The notes under the pieces were generated by a model. That model was not told where the DNA came from and did not search any database. It worked only from the letters and a program-made list of their open reading frames with translations. Shown here piece by piece: positions 52,254 to 60,143 of a stretch of 64,000 bases of DNA (the stretch's first letter is position 1; every line of letters starts with the position of its first letter). The stretch comes from Candidatus Marimicrobium litorale (GTDB lineage Bacteria > Pseudomonadota > Gammaproteobacteria > Pseudomonadales > Halieaceae), in NCBI RefSeq assembly GCF_026262645.1, contig NZ_SHNO01000003.1:31198-95197 (forward strand), read 5' to 3'. A program made the position numbers and the translations under genes.

Positions 52254-53717
52254 CTAAAGCCGTGTCACCTGAGGCGGCTTCCAAGTGCGTTCGAGCATGG
52301 CTTTCTCCGGGCCGTAAACACGTAAGGAGATGCGCGTTTTTTCCTCACCCGCCGGCAACCAATTGCCTATCTTGCCCTCAGGCGGTGTACCACCGATGAA
52401 AATGCGTAGGCTGCCGTCGGCTTCATAGGTCAGATCCTTTGCATGAGAGCTGATGGCATAGCGGTCATAGGGATTAAGCATCAGGTTGCCGTCCTGGTCG
52501 TAAATGGTGAGCGACCAAAAATACTTGGCGGGCGGGGTTTGGCCAGGCTTAAAGTGGATTTCGTAGGTATGGCTACTATTAATCTCGTCTCCGTGCTGGT
52601 CTTGGCTCGCCCCCATATACATGGCTTCTTCGGCATCATTGGCGACAATACCTCGCATCGACTGTATAGCTGCGCGTATATAGAAGTCACCATGCACACC
52701 GGAGCGGCCGAAGCCCACTGGCGTCACACCCCAACCGTTGACCCTTCTTTCTTCAGGCGTACTGTAGTCACGAAGAATCATCGTGGCATCGAATACAGCC
52801 GCCGCTAAGCCTGCACGCACGCTGTCGTCAGCTTGGTATATATCTTGATTCGGCCCAATATGTAAGTCAGCCCAATCTTTCAAATAGCGTTGATCACGCT
52901 CCGGAACGCCATTGGCAGTCATCGCCCGGTTCACGTTGTGCCAAAAAGACAAGGGATCAGACATCACCATTTTTTTCATGTAGGCAATGACATCTTCTTC
53001 AAGCAACATTTCACTGAACTCGCCTACATCAGGGACGGGCGGATGCGGAGGCCGCGGCGGATTATCTTTACCCCAGTCACTCAAGGCCACAATCTGCATT
53101 TGTGACTGCATGGCTGCAACCTCTGCGTGATCACTGGGGTCGTTGAAGTCAGAATAAATTCTGGCCATAGCATAAAACCAAGGGGTTGGGTTATGGGCCA
53201 CAAACTCCACATCATCCGGCAAGACTCCCTGCCAACCCGGCGGCACGATGGCGTAATTGCCGCCACCATTACCGTGGGTGCGCTTGCCGATATAGGAAAA
53301 ATTATCAGAATCAAAACCCGCCAGCTCAATCGAAAAATATCGGTCGCCCGGAATCGGCGGCACACTAATAATGATCGGCTGTTCTTTTGCGTATACCCAG
53401 GCTGGTGAGTAGAGCGTATCGGCATTCGGCGTGCCACCGTCGCGATAGTTTTTAGGATCGACAAAGGTCGCATGCCAGAACTTGTTTACCGCATCCACTG
53501 GCCCCTGATAACCTTCAGGCCCCGTGGGCTGACTCCATTTATAGCGAAGTACTGTGTTTAATTGGTACGGGAACGCATAAATCATCGCGTTCACACCTTT
53601 GGCATAGGCATATTGCTCACGCCAGTCTTTATTGAAGTTGATCTGCCAATAACTACCGCCGGCAACGACTAGCGCCACCACCAAGGCAAGAAGCATTTTT
53701 ATCGATTTTGATTTCAT
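52254..53717 (-). CDS. DUF1254/DUF1214 domain protein
   Basis: A 487-aa protein with an N-terminal membrane anchor or signal (MLLALVVALVVAGGSYW). The DUF1254 half includes GVNAMIYAFPYQL and GGTPNADTLYSPAWVY; the C-terminal DUF1214 half includes HFKPGQTPPAKYFWSLTIYD and NPYDRYAISS. These paired domains are widespread in environmental bacteria and often lie by catabolic genes; no reaction is established. Predicted periplasmic. Confidence 0.82.
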   Translation of the reverse strand: MKSKSIKMLLALVVALVVAGGSYWQINFNKDWREQYAYAKGVNAMIYAFPYQLNTVLRYKWSQPTGPEGYQGPVDAVNKFWHATFVDPKNYRDGGTPNADTLYSPAWVYAKEQPIIISVPPIPGDRYFSIELAGFDSDNFSYIGKRTHGNGGGNYAIVPPGWQGVLPDDVEFVAHNPTPWFYAMARIYSDFNDPSDHAEVAAMQSQMQIVALSDWGKDNPPRPPHPPVPDVGEFSEMLLEEDVIAYMKKMVMSDPLSFWHNVNRAMTANGVPERDQRYLKDWADLHIGPNQDIYQADDSVRAGLAAAVFDATMILRDYSTPEERRVNGWGVTPVGFGRSGVHGDFYIRAAIQSMRGIVANDAEEAMYMGASQDQHGDEINSSHTYEIHFKPGQTPPAKYFWSLTIYDQDGNLMLNPYDRYAISSHAKDLTYEADGSLRIFIGGTPPEGKIGNWLPAGEEKTRISLRVYGPEKAMLERTWKPPQVTRL

Positions 53718-53774
53718 TTTTTCTACTCTTTTCGCCTTTATGTACTTTCTCTGTATCTTTCCGTTAGGGCATCG

Positions 53775-55100
53775 CTAAGAAACGTAAACTCGATAAAGCA
53801 ACCCGTGAGGGCCACTTGTCGAGTAGTAATCACGATTTAAGCCCGGGCAGGCGGACATACATGCGGCGAAAAGTGCTCCCGTGGCGACGCGGCCTTTTTC
53901 TTCCCCGGTTTCAATATCTACCACCACCGCATCAACGGTTTGGTCTTCCAGTACATCGTCGAGAACAATTTCTCCTGTGTCGGGGTAATACAACACCTGG
54001 TTAGAATTGCCGATATCATGAACCCACAATTCTTCGAAGTCTCCCGGGCCATTAAATCGCCAGGCACCGGTTTTCCGGTTGGCGGTATCAAAGGTCAACA
54101 GAATCCGTTTATCCTGAACATACAGCGGGGATGCGGAGTGTCCGCCATTGGGTAAATCAAACGGCGTTAACACATCGGTTGAACTAGTGTCTGTAGTGGA
54201 TACTCTGTGTACACGCACCGGAGCACTACAGGGCTTGGAAAAGGCCACTGGTTTGGTGCCAACAGGGTAGGCACGCATAATCGTCTCCAGTGGCGGGGTG
54301 TCACCCATATCCATGAACCAGACACTGTCATCACCCACGGTATTGCACCAGGCAAAGCTCTGGTCTTCACCGGGCAGGTCATAGGAGGCGCTCCAGTTTT
54401 CATCCAGAACCAGATTTTGGTCTTTATAGATCAAGCGATGAATATGGGTAGGTGTGGTCGCGTAAACGTATTCACCCTCCGGTGTCAGGTCCACGCAAAA
54501 GCGGCCGATAGAGGCACCCACGAACTCAACCGTATTAATCACCTTCAGCGTGTTTGGATCAAAAATCGTGAAGACTGATTTTTTGCTGTGATCGTGTTCA
54601 AGGTTGCGGGTGATCATCATGCCATCGGACAAAAGACTGATACCGTTGTGCGCATGATCCACCGGCAGTTCCATTTCAGCAATAGGCTCAAGGTCAAGAC
54701 TCAGTTTATGAATACGGTTACCAAAACCTGCGATAATGTTTCCATCGGCCAGGACAGCGCCACCACCACACCAATTGTGCCCACCTGTGGATAATTCGGG
54801 TGATGCTTTAATCGTCTCAAGAGTAACCGGGTCAATCTCCTCCCCCCAACCAATAGACACATCAGCTTGGTAAGGCACAGAGCTGCCAAAGACAAATAGC
54901 CGGTTGTCAGCGTTAAAGGTTCCCACCACCCACCGGTCCCCGGCAAACTGGCGTGAGGTAACTTTCAGGCTCTCACCCGGCTGAATATTCAGGCCGGGGC
55001 TTCTTGCGTGTTTTTGGCGTCTAACGCCACCATACTCGGTGGGACAGTTGGAATTTTGGTAGTAACCTTTTAGGTCTAATTGATAGTCTTGCAGCGTCAT
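53775..55100 (-). CDS. Predicted beta-propeller protein of unknown function
   Basis: A 441-aa protein without signal peptide. Repeating strands with blade-like pieces (GNRIHKLSLDLEPI, FTIFDPNTLKVINTV, RRKTGAWRF-like turns) suggest a propeller of the quinoprotein/SMP-30-like kind, and His residues in GGHNWCGGG, DHAHNGISL and NGGHSAS could line a central site. No family name can be given. It is fixed in the operon between the DUF3604-B and DUF1254 genes, so it probably serves the same pathway. Confidence 0.7.
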   Translation of the reverse strand: MTLQDYQLDLKGYYQNSNCPTEYGGVRRQKHARSPGLNIQPGESLKVTSRQFAGDRWVVGTFNADNRLFVFGSSVPYQADVSIGWGEEIDPVTLETIKASPELSTGGHNWCGGGAVLADGNIIAGFGNRIHKLSLDLEPIAEMELPVDHAHNGISLLSDGMMITRNLEHDHSKKSVFTIFDPNTLKVINTVEFVGASIGRFCVDLTPEGEYVYATTPTHIHRLIYKDQNLVLDENWSASYDLPGEDQSFAWCNTVGDDSVWFMDMGDTPPLETIMRAYPVGTKPVAFSKPCSAPVRVHRVSTTDTSSTDVLTPFDLPNGGHSASPLYVQDKRILLTFDTANRKTGAWRFNGPGDFEELWVHDIGNSNQVLYYPDTGEIVLDDVLEDQTVDAVVVDIETGEEKGRVATGALFAACMSACPGLNRDYYSTSGPHGLLYRVYVS

Positions 55101-55124
55101 GTCTTTGCTCTCAACAGTTTATCG

Positions 55125-57176
55125 TTAACGGCGTGACCAGATCGGCGAAGACCAGGCCCTTTCCTGAATGGTTGCCGGTATACGGGGGTCTGGTTCTCGG
55201 CCAAGACGAATGGCGTCATAGCTGGACCAGCGACAGGTTGGATTCATTAATACGCGCACATAGTAAAATGCACTTTGATCGGGATCGTAGTCCGGGTCAC
55301 GCCAGAGAGTTTTCAATTCAGTGGCACCGGAACCAGCACTGAACTGGCAGCTTGTCAGGTCAACCGTGGCACCATTGTCGGGACAGCGACCAGTTGCTGG
55401 ATCAACTTGGAGACCATCGGCGCAGGCGATATCAACTACTTTTTCATGGGTTTGACCCGCATCATCAATCCAGCCTTTGACCATTTGAATACGCTGCAGT
55501 GGGGCATCCATGGGATCCCGAGTCGCCCAGACAATGAACTCCGGCGACCCTGGCTGTTGTCTGCTGGAAAGAACCGACCCCATAGGCACGGCTGCAGCTT
55601 CAAGGTGTTGCACCAGACCGGGGTCGTCGATCATCGCTTCATCCATATCCCAACTCGCATAAAAACGCAGCGCGATGCGCGGACCGGAGGTGGCATAGGT
55701 TTCGCGGCGAGCCAGCGCATCAAAGATAGCCTCGCGGGTATTTTCTGGCGCCCATACCGCGGCCAGGCCGCCCGAGGTGTTGAATTTGAGAAAGGATTGG
55801 TACGCTTTTTCCCCCCGGCTGTTGCCGGCAAGGCGGCGCACTGCGGGCGAAGAGATGGTGCCCACGGACCCACGGTGGTCCCATTCCTCTACAGCCCCCG
55901 GGTTGGCGTTGTGATTGTCAGTGGCTGCTATAACGCCAGTTTGTAGTGGATTGAAGCCCAGCTCTCGTTCAAGTTCCAAGCCAACCTTCAAACCCTGACG
56001 AACGAATGCGGTTTGAAAGGCGCAGCCGGCGAGTTCACCCGGCAAGCAGGGATCGAGTACCTGCGCAAAGGCACACTCTTCATCCGTGGCACCAACACCC
56101 AGCGCACACTCTGAAGCACCTTTGTTCTGGAAAATCTCAGCCAGGGGTTCACGTCTTTCACGCAGACGCCAATCATCTTCACCATACCGCTGACCATCAT
56201 AGGTGTAGCGAGAATATGTCAGTCCCCAGGCTTTATTGGAGTTATGCGGTATGGTCAGGAAGTCACAGCCATCGGCTTTATCGCAATTGGCTTCAAGCCC
56301 CTTCCAGAGCTCAATCGCATTGGGCGCATCAATGCTCGAAATAGATCGTTCAGGCACGACATTGGAACGAAATATGACATTGCGGTGATGTTTACCCTGG
56401 TCCGGCATGCCGGGCGAATATTCGTAGGCAATGAGTGTGGTGAGCTCCCCTGGCTCGTAATAGTCATCGGCAAGACGGACATAGCGAGCCCAATCCTTAC
56501 TGACATTGTCATAACACCGCTCGACGGTGCCACCACCCCACTTGCAGGTAGGAAATCTATCCGCACCCGGAACCTTACGACTTTTTGGCTGGTAGACACC
56601 TGCCGGTACCGCAGGATCTCCGGGGTCGGCCGTACCGCGAGCGCTTTCGACAATGATGCCTAAAAATATTGGGTTATCCTGGGCCATGACCCAGCAGGCC
56701 GCTCGCTCGAGCAGCGACAGGTTTGGATCGTTGCAATGCGTGCGGATACCAAAGCTTTCAGCGTGATCGGTAATCGCCACAAAATCCAGAGGGCGACTCA
56801 ACTGCATGGTCTCACCGCCAGCGCCCATCAAGCTTTCACCTTTCGCGAAACGGTAGGCATCTTCAACACCTAGCTTGTTGCCCATCATTGATGAGTCAAA
56901 ACTTTCAGCGGTGTGCAGGTGCAGCTCTCCCCAATACAGGTTCAATTCACCGTCACCAGCATCAACGGCCCTGACGTGCTGATCAGCGTTCTGCGCATCG
57001 TCTTTGCCAACTGCCTGAACGACGGGCGCCACAACTTTATTGTCGTCTTGCAGGGCATAATCCCGCGGTGTGGAATCAGGGCCAATTTTGTCGAGAATGA
57101 CGTGATAACCAACAGCAACAACGCCAACGCCCAGGGCAAGGACAGCAAACGCAGCCAGAGCTAATTTTTTCAGCAT
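55125..57176 (-). CDS. DUF3604 family protein, PHP-like predicted metallohydrolase (paralogue B)
   Basis: First gene of the six-gene operon; 683 aa from MLKKLALAAFAVLAL, a signal/anchor rather than a lipoprotein signal (a GTG five codons upstream is possible). Metal motifs match paralogue A: GELHLHTAESFDSS, AITDHAESFG, TIPHNSNKAWG, and AATDNHNANPG, where the last site reads DNH instead of DTH. An insertion of about 60 residues after the second motif, with several Cys, is absent from A. The C-terminal NPTCRWSSYDAI and QERAWSSPIW are shared. The two copies probably handle related substrates or form a hetero-oligomer. Confidence 0.8.
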   Translation of the reverse strand: MLKKLALAAFAVLALGVGVVAVGYHVILDKIGPDSTPRDYALQDDNKVVAPVVQAVGKDDAQNADQHVRAVDAGDGELNLYWGELHLHTAESFDSSMMGNKLGVEDAYRFAKGESLMGAGGETMQLSRPLDFVAITDHAESFGIRTHCNDPNLSLLERAACWVMAQDNPIFLGIIVESARGTADPGDPAVPAGVYQPKSRKVPGADRFPTCKWGGGTVERCYDNVSKDWARYVRLADDYYEPGELTTLIAYEYSPGMPDQGKHHRNVIFRSNVVPERSISSIDAPNAIELWKGLEANCDKADGCDFLTIPHNSNKAWGLTYSRYTYDGQRYGEDDWRLRERREPLAEIFQNKGASECALGVGATDEECAFAQVLDPCLPGELAGCAFQTAFVRQGLKVGLELERELGFNPLQTGVIAATDNHNANPGAVEEWDHRGSVGTISSPAVRRLAGNSRGEKAYQSFLKFNTSGGLAAVWAPENTREAIFDALARRETYATSGPRIALRFYASWDMDEAMIDDPGLVQHLEAAAVPMGSVLSSRQQPGSPEFIVWATRDPMDAPLQRIQMVKGWIDDAGQTHEKVVDIACADGLQVDPATGRCPDNGATVDLTSCQFSAGSGATELKTLWRDPDYDPDQSAFYYVRVLMNPTCRWSSYDAIRLGREPDPRIPATIQERAWSSPIWSRR

Positions 57177-57235
57177 GACACAGCCTCTCACCAGGCGGCC
57201 AAAGCCTGGAATTTCAATCTCCTTAGGTGAATTGG

Positions 57236-57279
57236 ATTATATCTACGCGCTCAAACCCGCGGTTATCATATTCGGACAT
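57236..57279 (-). promoter_or_regulatory. Operator plus promoter for the DUF3604-led operon
   Basis: On the minus strand the 16-base site ATGTCCGAATATGATA (57279-57264) is followed by a perfect -10 TATAAT (57241-57236) 22 bases later. The -35 position reads AACCGC, a poor match, so transcription likely needs an activator bound at the site. The start codon is about 60 bases downstream. Confidence 0.65.
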
Positions 57280-57376
57280 TCTCCGAGAGCCTAAAACCCC
57301 ATACCTGGTACAGACACAGGAAACATGCCTTTTCCAGTGCGCAAAACTATGTTCTTGCCAGAGTCCTCAAACCCAC

Positions 57377-57421
57377 ATGTCCGAATATGATATACCCCAT
57401 CCCTTGAGCCGCAACTATACT
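57377..57421 (+). promoter_or_regulatory. Mirror-image operator plus promoter for the DJ-1/araC unit
   Basis: The identical 16-base site ATGTCCGAATATGATA lies at 57377-57392, followed 23 bases later by TATACT (57416-57421); the -35 position reads TACCCC, again poor. The geometry repeats that of the opposite promoter to within one base. Confidence 0.65.
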
Positions 57422-57490
57422 CCCAGCTTTCGACCCACGACGAAAAGACAAACACCCATAACTGAGTTCGTTGACATCAGAGGTCACACC

Positions 57491-58345
57491 ATGAAAAGCA
57501 CGTTACTGAAAGGCGGGGCAGCGATCATTGCCATATTCGCAGTATTCATTCTGTCTTTGCCTACCATCATGCACCAGGCAGGCCTCCACCCCGAATACAC
57601 AGGCGAAACCCATCAGCTGCCTGCCGGCATGCGTGCTTTGATAGTCACCACCAGTCACGGGGTACTTAATGCCGCAGGGGAAACGACAGGTGACCCTACC
57701 GGCATCGCTCTTTCAGAGTTAACACACCCCTATTACAGCTTTCTGGATGCAGGCATGCAGATTGAGGTTGCTAGTATCAAGGGCGGTCAAATTCCGGTGG
57801 ACCCCAGCGGCCTGGGCCGCGTCATGATCAGCCCTGAAGACAAGCGTTATCTCAACGACCCCATTCTGCTGGCCAAAGTCGAAAACTCCCTGAACATAGA
57901 CAATGTGGATTTCACCGCGTACGACGCCATCTTTCTCGTCGGCGGTTGGGGCGCGGCATACGACCTGGGCTATTCTGAGGTGTTGGCACAACAGATCAGC
58001 GAAGCTTACTACGGAGCCAAAGCACCACTTATGGGCTCGGTATGCCATGGGGCTTTGGGCTTTATCAACGTCAAAGATCTTGGTGGCAACAAACTGATAG
58101 CCGGCCGCGCCATGAGCGGGGTCACTGACAAACAGGTTAAAGAGCTTGGTATCGAACTCACCCCCATGCACCCCGAAACGGAGCTGCGTAAAGCCGGTGC
58201 GGTTTTTGAAAGCCAAACGGCTTTTCGTGACGTTTTCGCGACCCACGTGGCTATTGATGCCGAGCAACGTTTTATCACCGGGCAGAATCAAAACTCGGGC
58301 ATGGAAACCGCGCAAAAAATGATTGCTATTATGGTCCGCAAGTAA
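57491..58345 (+). CDS. DJ-1/PfpI family protein with N-terminal membrane anchor
   Basis: A 284-aa protein. The start at 57491 has a GAGGT ribosome site six bases upstream; a longer frame from 57227 crosses the promoter and is rejected. Residues 9-28 are a hydrophobic anchor or signal. The rest is a class I glutamine-amidotransferase-like DJ-1 domain with the nucleophile elbow GSVCHGALGF (Cys) and the FLVGGWGAAYDL strand. Close to the Hsp31/glyoxalase III-like and ThiJ group. It heads the rightward unit with the araC fragment. Confidence 0.85.
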   Translation: MKSTLLKGGAAIIAIFAVFILSLPTIMHQAGLHPEYTGETHQLPAGMRALIVTTSHGVLNAAGETTGDPTGIALSELTHPYYSFLDAGMQIEVASIKGGQIPVDPSGLGRVMISPEDKRYLNDPILLAKVENSLNIDNVDFTAYDAIFLVGGWGAAYDLGYSEVLAQQISEAYYGAKAPLMGSVCHGALGFINVKDLGGNKLIAGRAMSGVTDKQVKELGIELTPMHPETELRKAGAVFESQTAFRDVFATHVAIDAEQRFITGQNQNSGMETAQKMIAIMVRK

Positions 58346-58376
58346 ACGAAGATTCAGGCTTTGAGGACCAGACTCC

Positions 58377-58754
58377 ATGGCCAATGAAACGTTGCAGGCG
58401 TTAGCCGTTAAGGCCTTTCACGACAGGCTGCAAAGCCTGGGTATCAATCCTCTTGAAGTGATTGAGGCCGCCGCTGGACGCCGTGATTCCGCTACAAGCG
58501 CACAATCAACTCCTTCCGTGCATGAAGTGCTTGAAACAGCCGTGGCAATGGTTGGGGACCCTGCGCTAGCGATTAGAATCGGTGAAGATATAGACCTTGC
58601 TACCTATGGCACCTACGGTTTCGCCCTCATGAGCTGCTCTCACATGGGCGCTGCTATGGAACTTTTTCTTCGCTATGGGCAAACGTTTATCCACTCTTCC
58701 AGCTGGCAGCGTTCAAGCTATGAAAATGGTTTAATCCTTCGCCTGGGGTACTGA
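58377..58754 (+). pseudogene. AraC-family regulator, N-terminal domain only (truncated by MITE)
   Basis: 125 codons encode the start of an AraC-type regulator with the arabinose-binding-like N-terminal domain (LQSLGINPLEVIEAA, GDPALAIRIGEDIDLATYGTYGFALMSC, LRYGQTF). The C-terminal DNA-binding domain is absent: the frame runs into the left end of a MITE at 58747, whose GGGTACTGA supplies the stop. It has a GAGGA ribosome site and lies 31 bases after the DJ-1 gene. It was probably the activator for the mirror-image sites. Confidence 0.8.
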
Positions 58755-58833
58755 CAAGTTAACTCGAGGTCACGGGCTGGCGCTACACAATCGAGCCTAG
58801 ACTGACCAGAAATATGTCATTGCCCCCCACATT
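58747..58833. repeat. MITE-like element, copy 2 (left half only)
   Basis: Left end GGTACTGACAAGTTAAC and about 87 bases nearly identical to copy 1, then an abrupt junction to the coding fragment shared with 46024-46069. The right inverted repeat is missing. Confidence 0.85.
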
Positions 58834-59040
58834 ATCAGTGAGGAAATCGACTTCCAGCAGGCCGTTTATTTGTCCTATTCTTTGACAAGAATTTGTGGGC
58901 TGCTTCAGGAGTTGCCGACGCCGATAGACGCTTCAAAACTGCGCAACGGGCAAATTTCGCCACACCTGTTGTCACGAATGCAGAAGGCACATGCCGCAAT
59001 TGGGGCGATGTCGCGAGAAGGGCGTTTGAAGGCTGATTGA
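58834..59040 (+). pseudogene. C-terminal fragment of an unidentified protein
   Basis: Open frame of 68 codons beginning ISEEIDFQQAVYLSYSLTRI and ending MSREGRLKAD, no start codon. Its first 46 bases also occur at 46024-46069, where the frame breaks after YLSY. It looks like a coding gene end separated from its start by rearrangement. No family recognised. Confidence 0.45.
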
Positions 59041-59221
59041 GAGGTCAGGCTAGGTGAACCATAAGAATAAATTGGGCTGGAGCGGATACCCGTAAGATTC
59101 TATGCACCTTTATCGTTCCCGCACATAACACGGAGAGCTTTGTTGAAGTGTGTGGCGTTGGCCATCATAGTACCCAATGGCCTAATTCACTAAGAGAACC
59201 TAGCAAATCAAGGAGAATAAT

Positions 59222-59695
59222 ATGGGAATTTTTCGCAAAATTTCGTTCTTGAGTGCGGCAACAATTATTATAGCGACTATGGGAGTGCCGATGAATGCCG
59301 AACAGCAGGCTCCCGATCCAATTGACGGGCTGCCTGATTTGCGTGGTAATTGGGTCGGAACGTATAAAGTGTACTTGCATGGTGGACACAAAATGGCAGA
59401 AGCGGAGTTTCGAATTGTTGAACAAGACGGACCATATTTCAGAGGGAAAAATGCCTGGAGACATGTCGATAAAAAGCAACCCATGACAACCAAGATCGGC
59501 AAATTGATCAGTCAGGATGAAGAACCCTTCGTCGGAGTTATCGGGTTCAACAACACTTCGATCTCCATTGCCGAACAGGATGATATGGGAGCACTCGGAG
59601 GTCAATTGGTTAATCGAGATACCATGCAGCTGATCTACTCAGAACCCGGTGCGAACGCTATGGTATTCCGAATTGAACTTAAACGAAAACGTTAG
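59222..59695 (+). CDS. Hypothetical secreted protein
   Basis: A 157-aa protein with a signal peptide (residues 1-26, cleavage near NAEQQ) after an AAGGAG ribosome site. The mature part has LRGNWVGTYKVY and alternating beta strands like small lipocalin/avidin-type barrels, but no family can be named. A possible relation to the lipocalin-like protein at 61446 is not supported by clear similarity. Confidence 0.65.
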   Translation: MGIFRKISFLSAATIIIATMGVPMNAEQQAPDPIDGLPDLRGNWVGTYKVYLHGGHKMAEAEFRIVEQDGPYFRGKNAWRHVDKKQPMTTKIGKLISQDEEPFVGVIGFNNTSISIAEQDDMGALGGQLVNRDTMQLIYSEPGANAMVFRIELKRKR

Positions 59696-59782
59696 CAGTC
59701 TGCCATTTACCGTGGTGCACGTTTTGATGCGAACTCATCATCAAGTCGTTACTACGGAAGGCTGAAAACGCTGTAAGCAAAG

Positions 59783-59938
59783 GGTACTGAAAACTTAACG
59801 GTACTGCCAATTTAAGTCGCGGATTTGGGCTAGAATCGGCCCATGAATACCTACAAACGGCACAGATTCCGACCCCATATCATCAGCTACGCAGTTTGGC
59901 TCTACTGTCGTTTAAACCTAAGCCACCGAGGGTACTGA
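59783..59938 (+). pseudogene. IS6-family transposase, 5' end with tandem inverted-repeat ends
   Basis: Two TIR-like ends lie head to tail: GGTACTGAAAACTTAAC (59783-59799) and GGTACTGCCAATTTAAG (59800-59816). From ATG 59843 the frame encodes TYKRHRFRPHIISYAVWLY, the N-terminus of an IS6-family transposase, then ends after 31 codons where MITE copy 3 begins at 59931 and supplies a TGA. Confidence 0.75.
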
Positions 59939-60082
59939 CAAGTTAACTCGAGGTCACGAGCTGGCGCTACACAATCGAGCCTAGACTGACCAGAAATATG
60001 TCATTGACCCCCACATTGGGCTGTAATTTCACGAGATTTTGGTTTGTGGTTTCCACATTTGGAGCGAATCTGAGTTAACTTG
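59931..60082. repeat. MITE-like element, copy 3
   Basis: Nearly identical to copy 1 along its length, left end GGTACTGACAAGTTAAC; the right end keeps GTTAACTTG but the last eight bases are altered. It cuts the IS6 transposase fragment. Confidence 0.85.
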
Positions 60083-60143
60083 ACTCGGAATTTTTCAATC
60101 GTTAACTTATCTAATAGTTGTACACAATTTCTAGGAACACCGA

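Noticed and set aside
57227..57490. N-terminal extension of the DJ-1 gene to 57227
   Set aside because: It would cross both operators and promoters; the ATG at 57491 has a good ribosome site followed by a membrane-anchor sequence.
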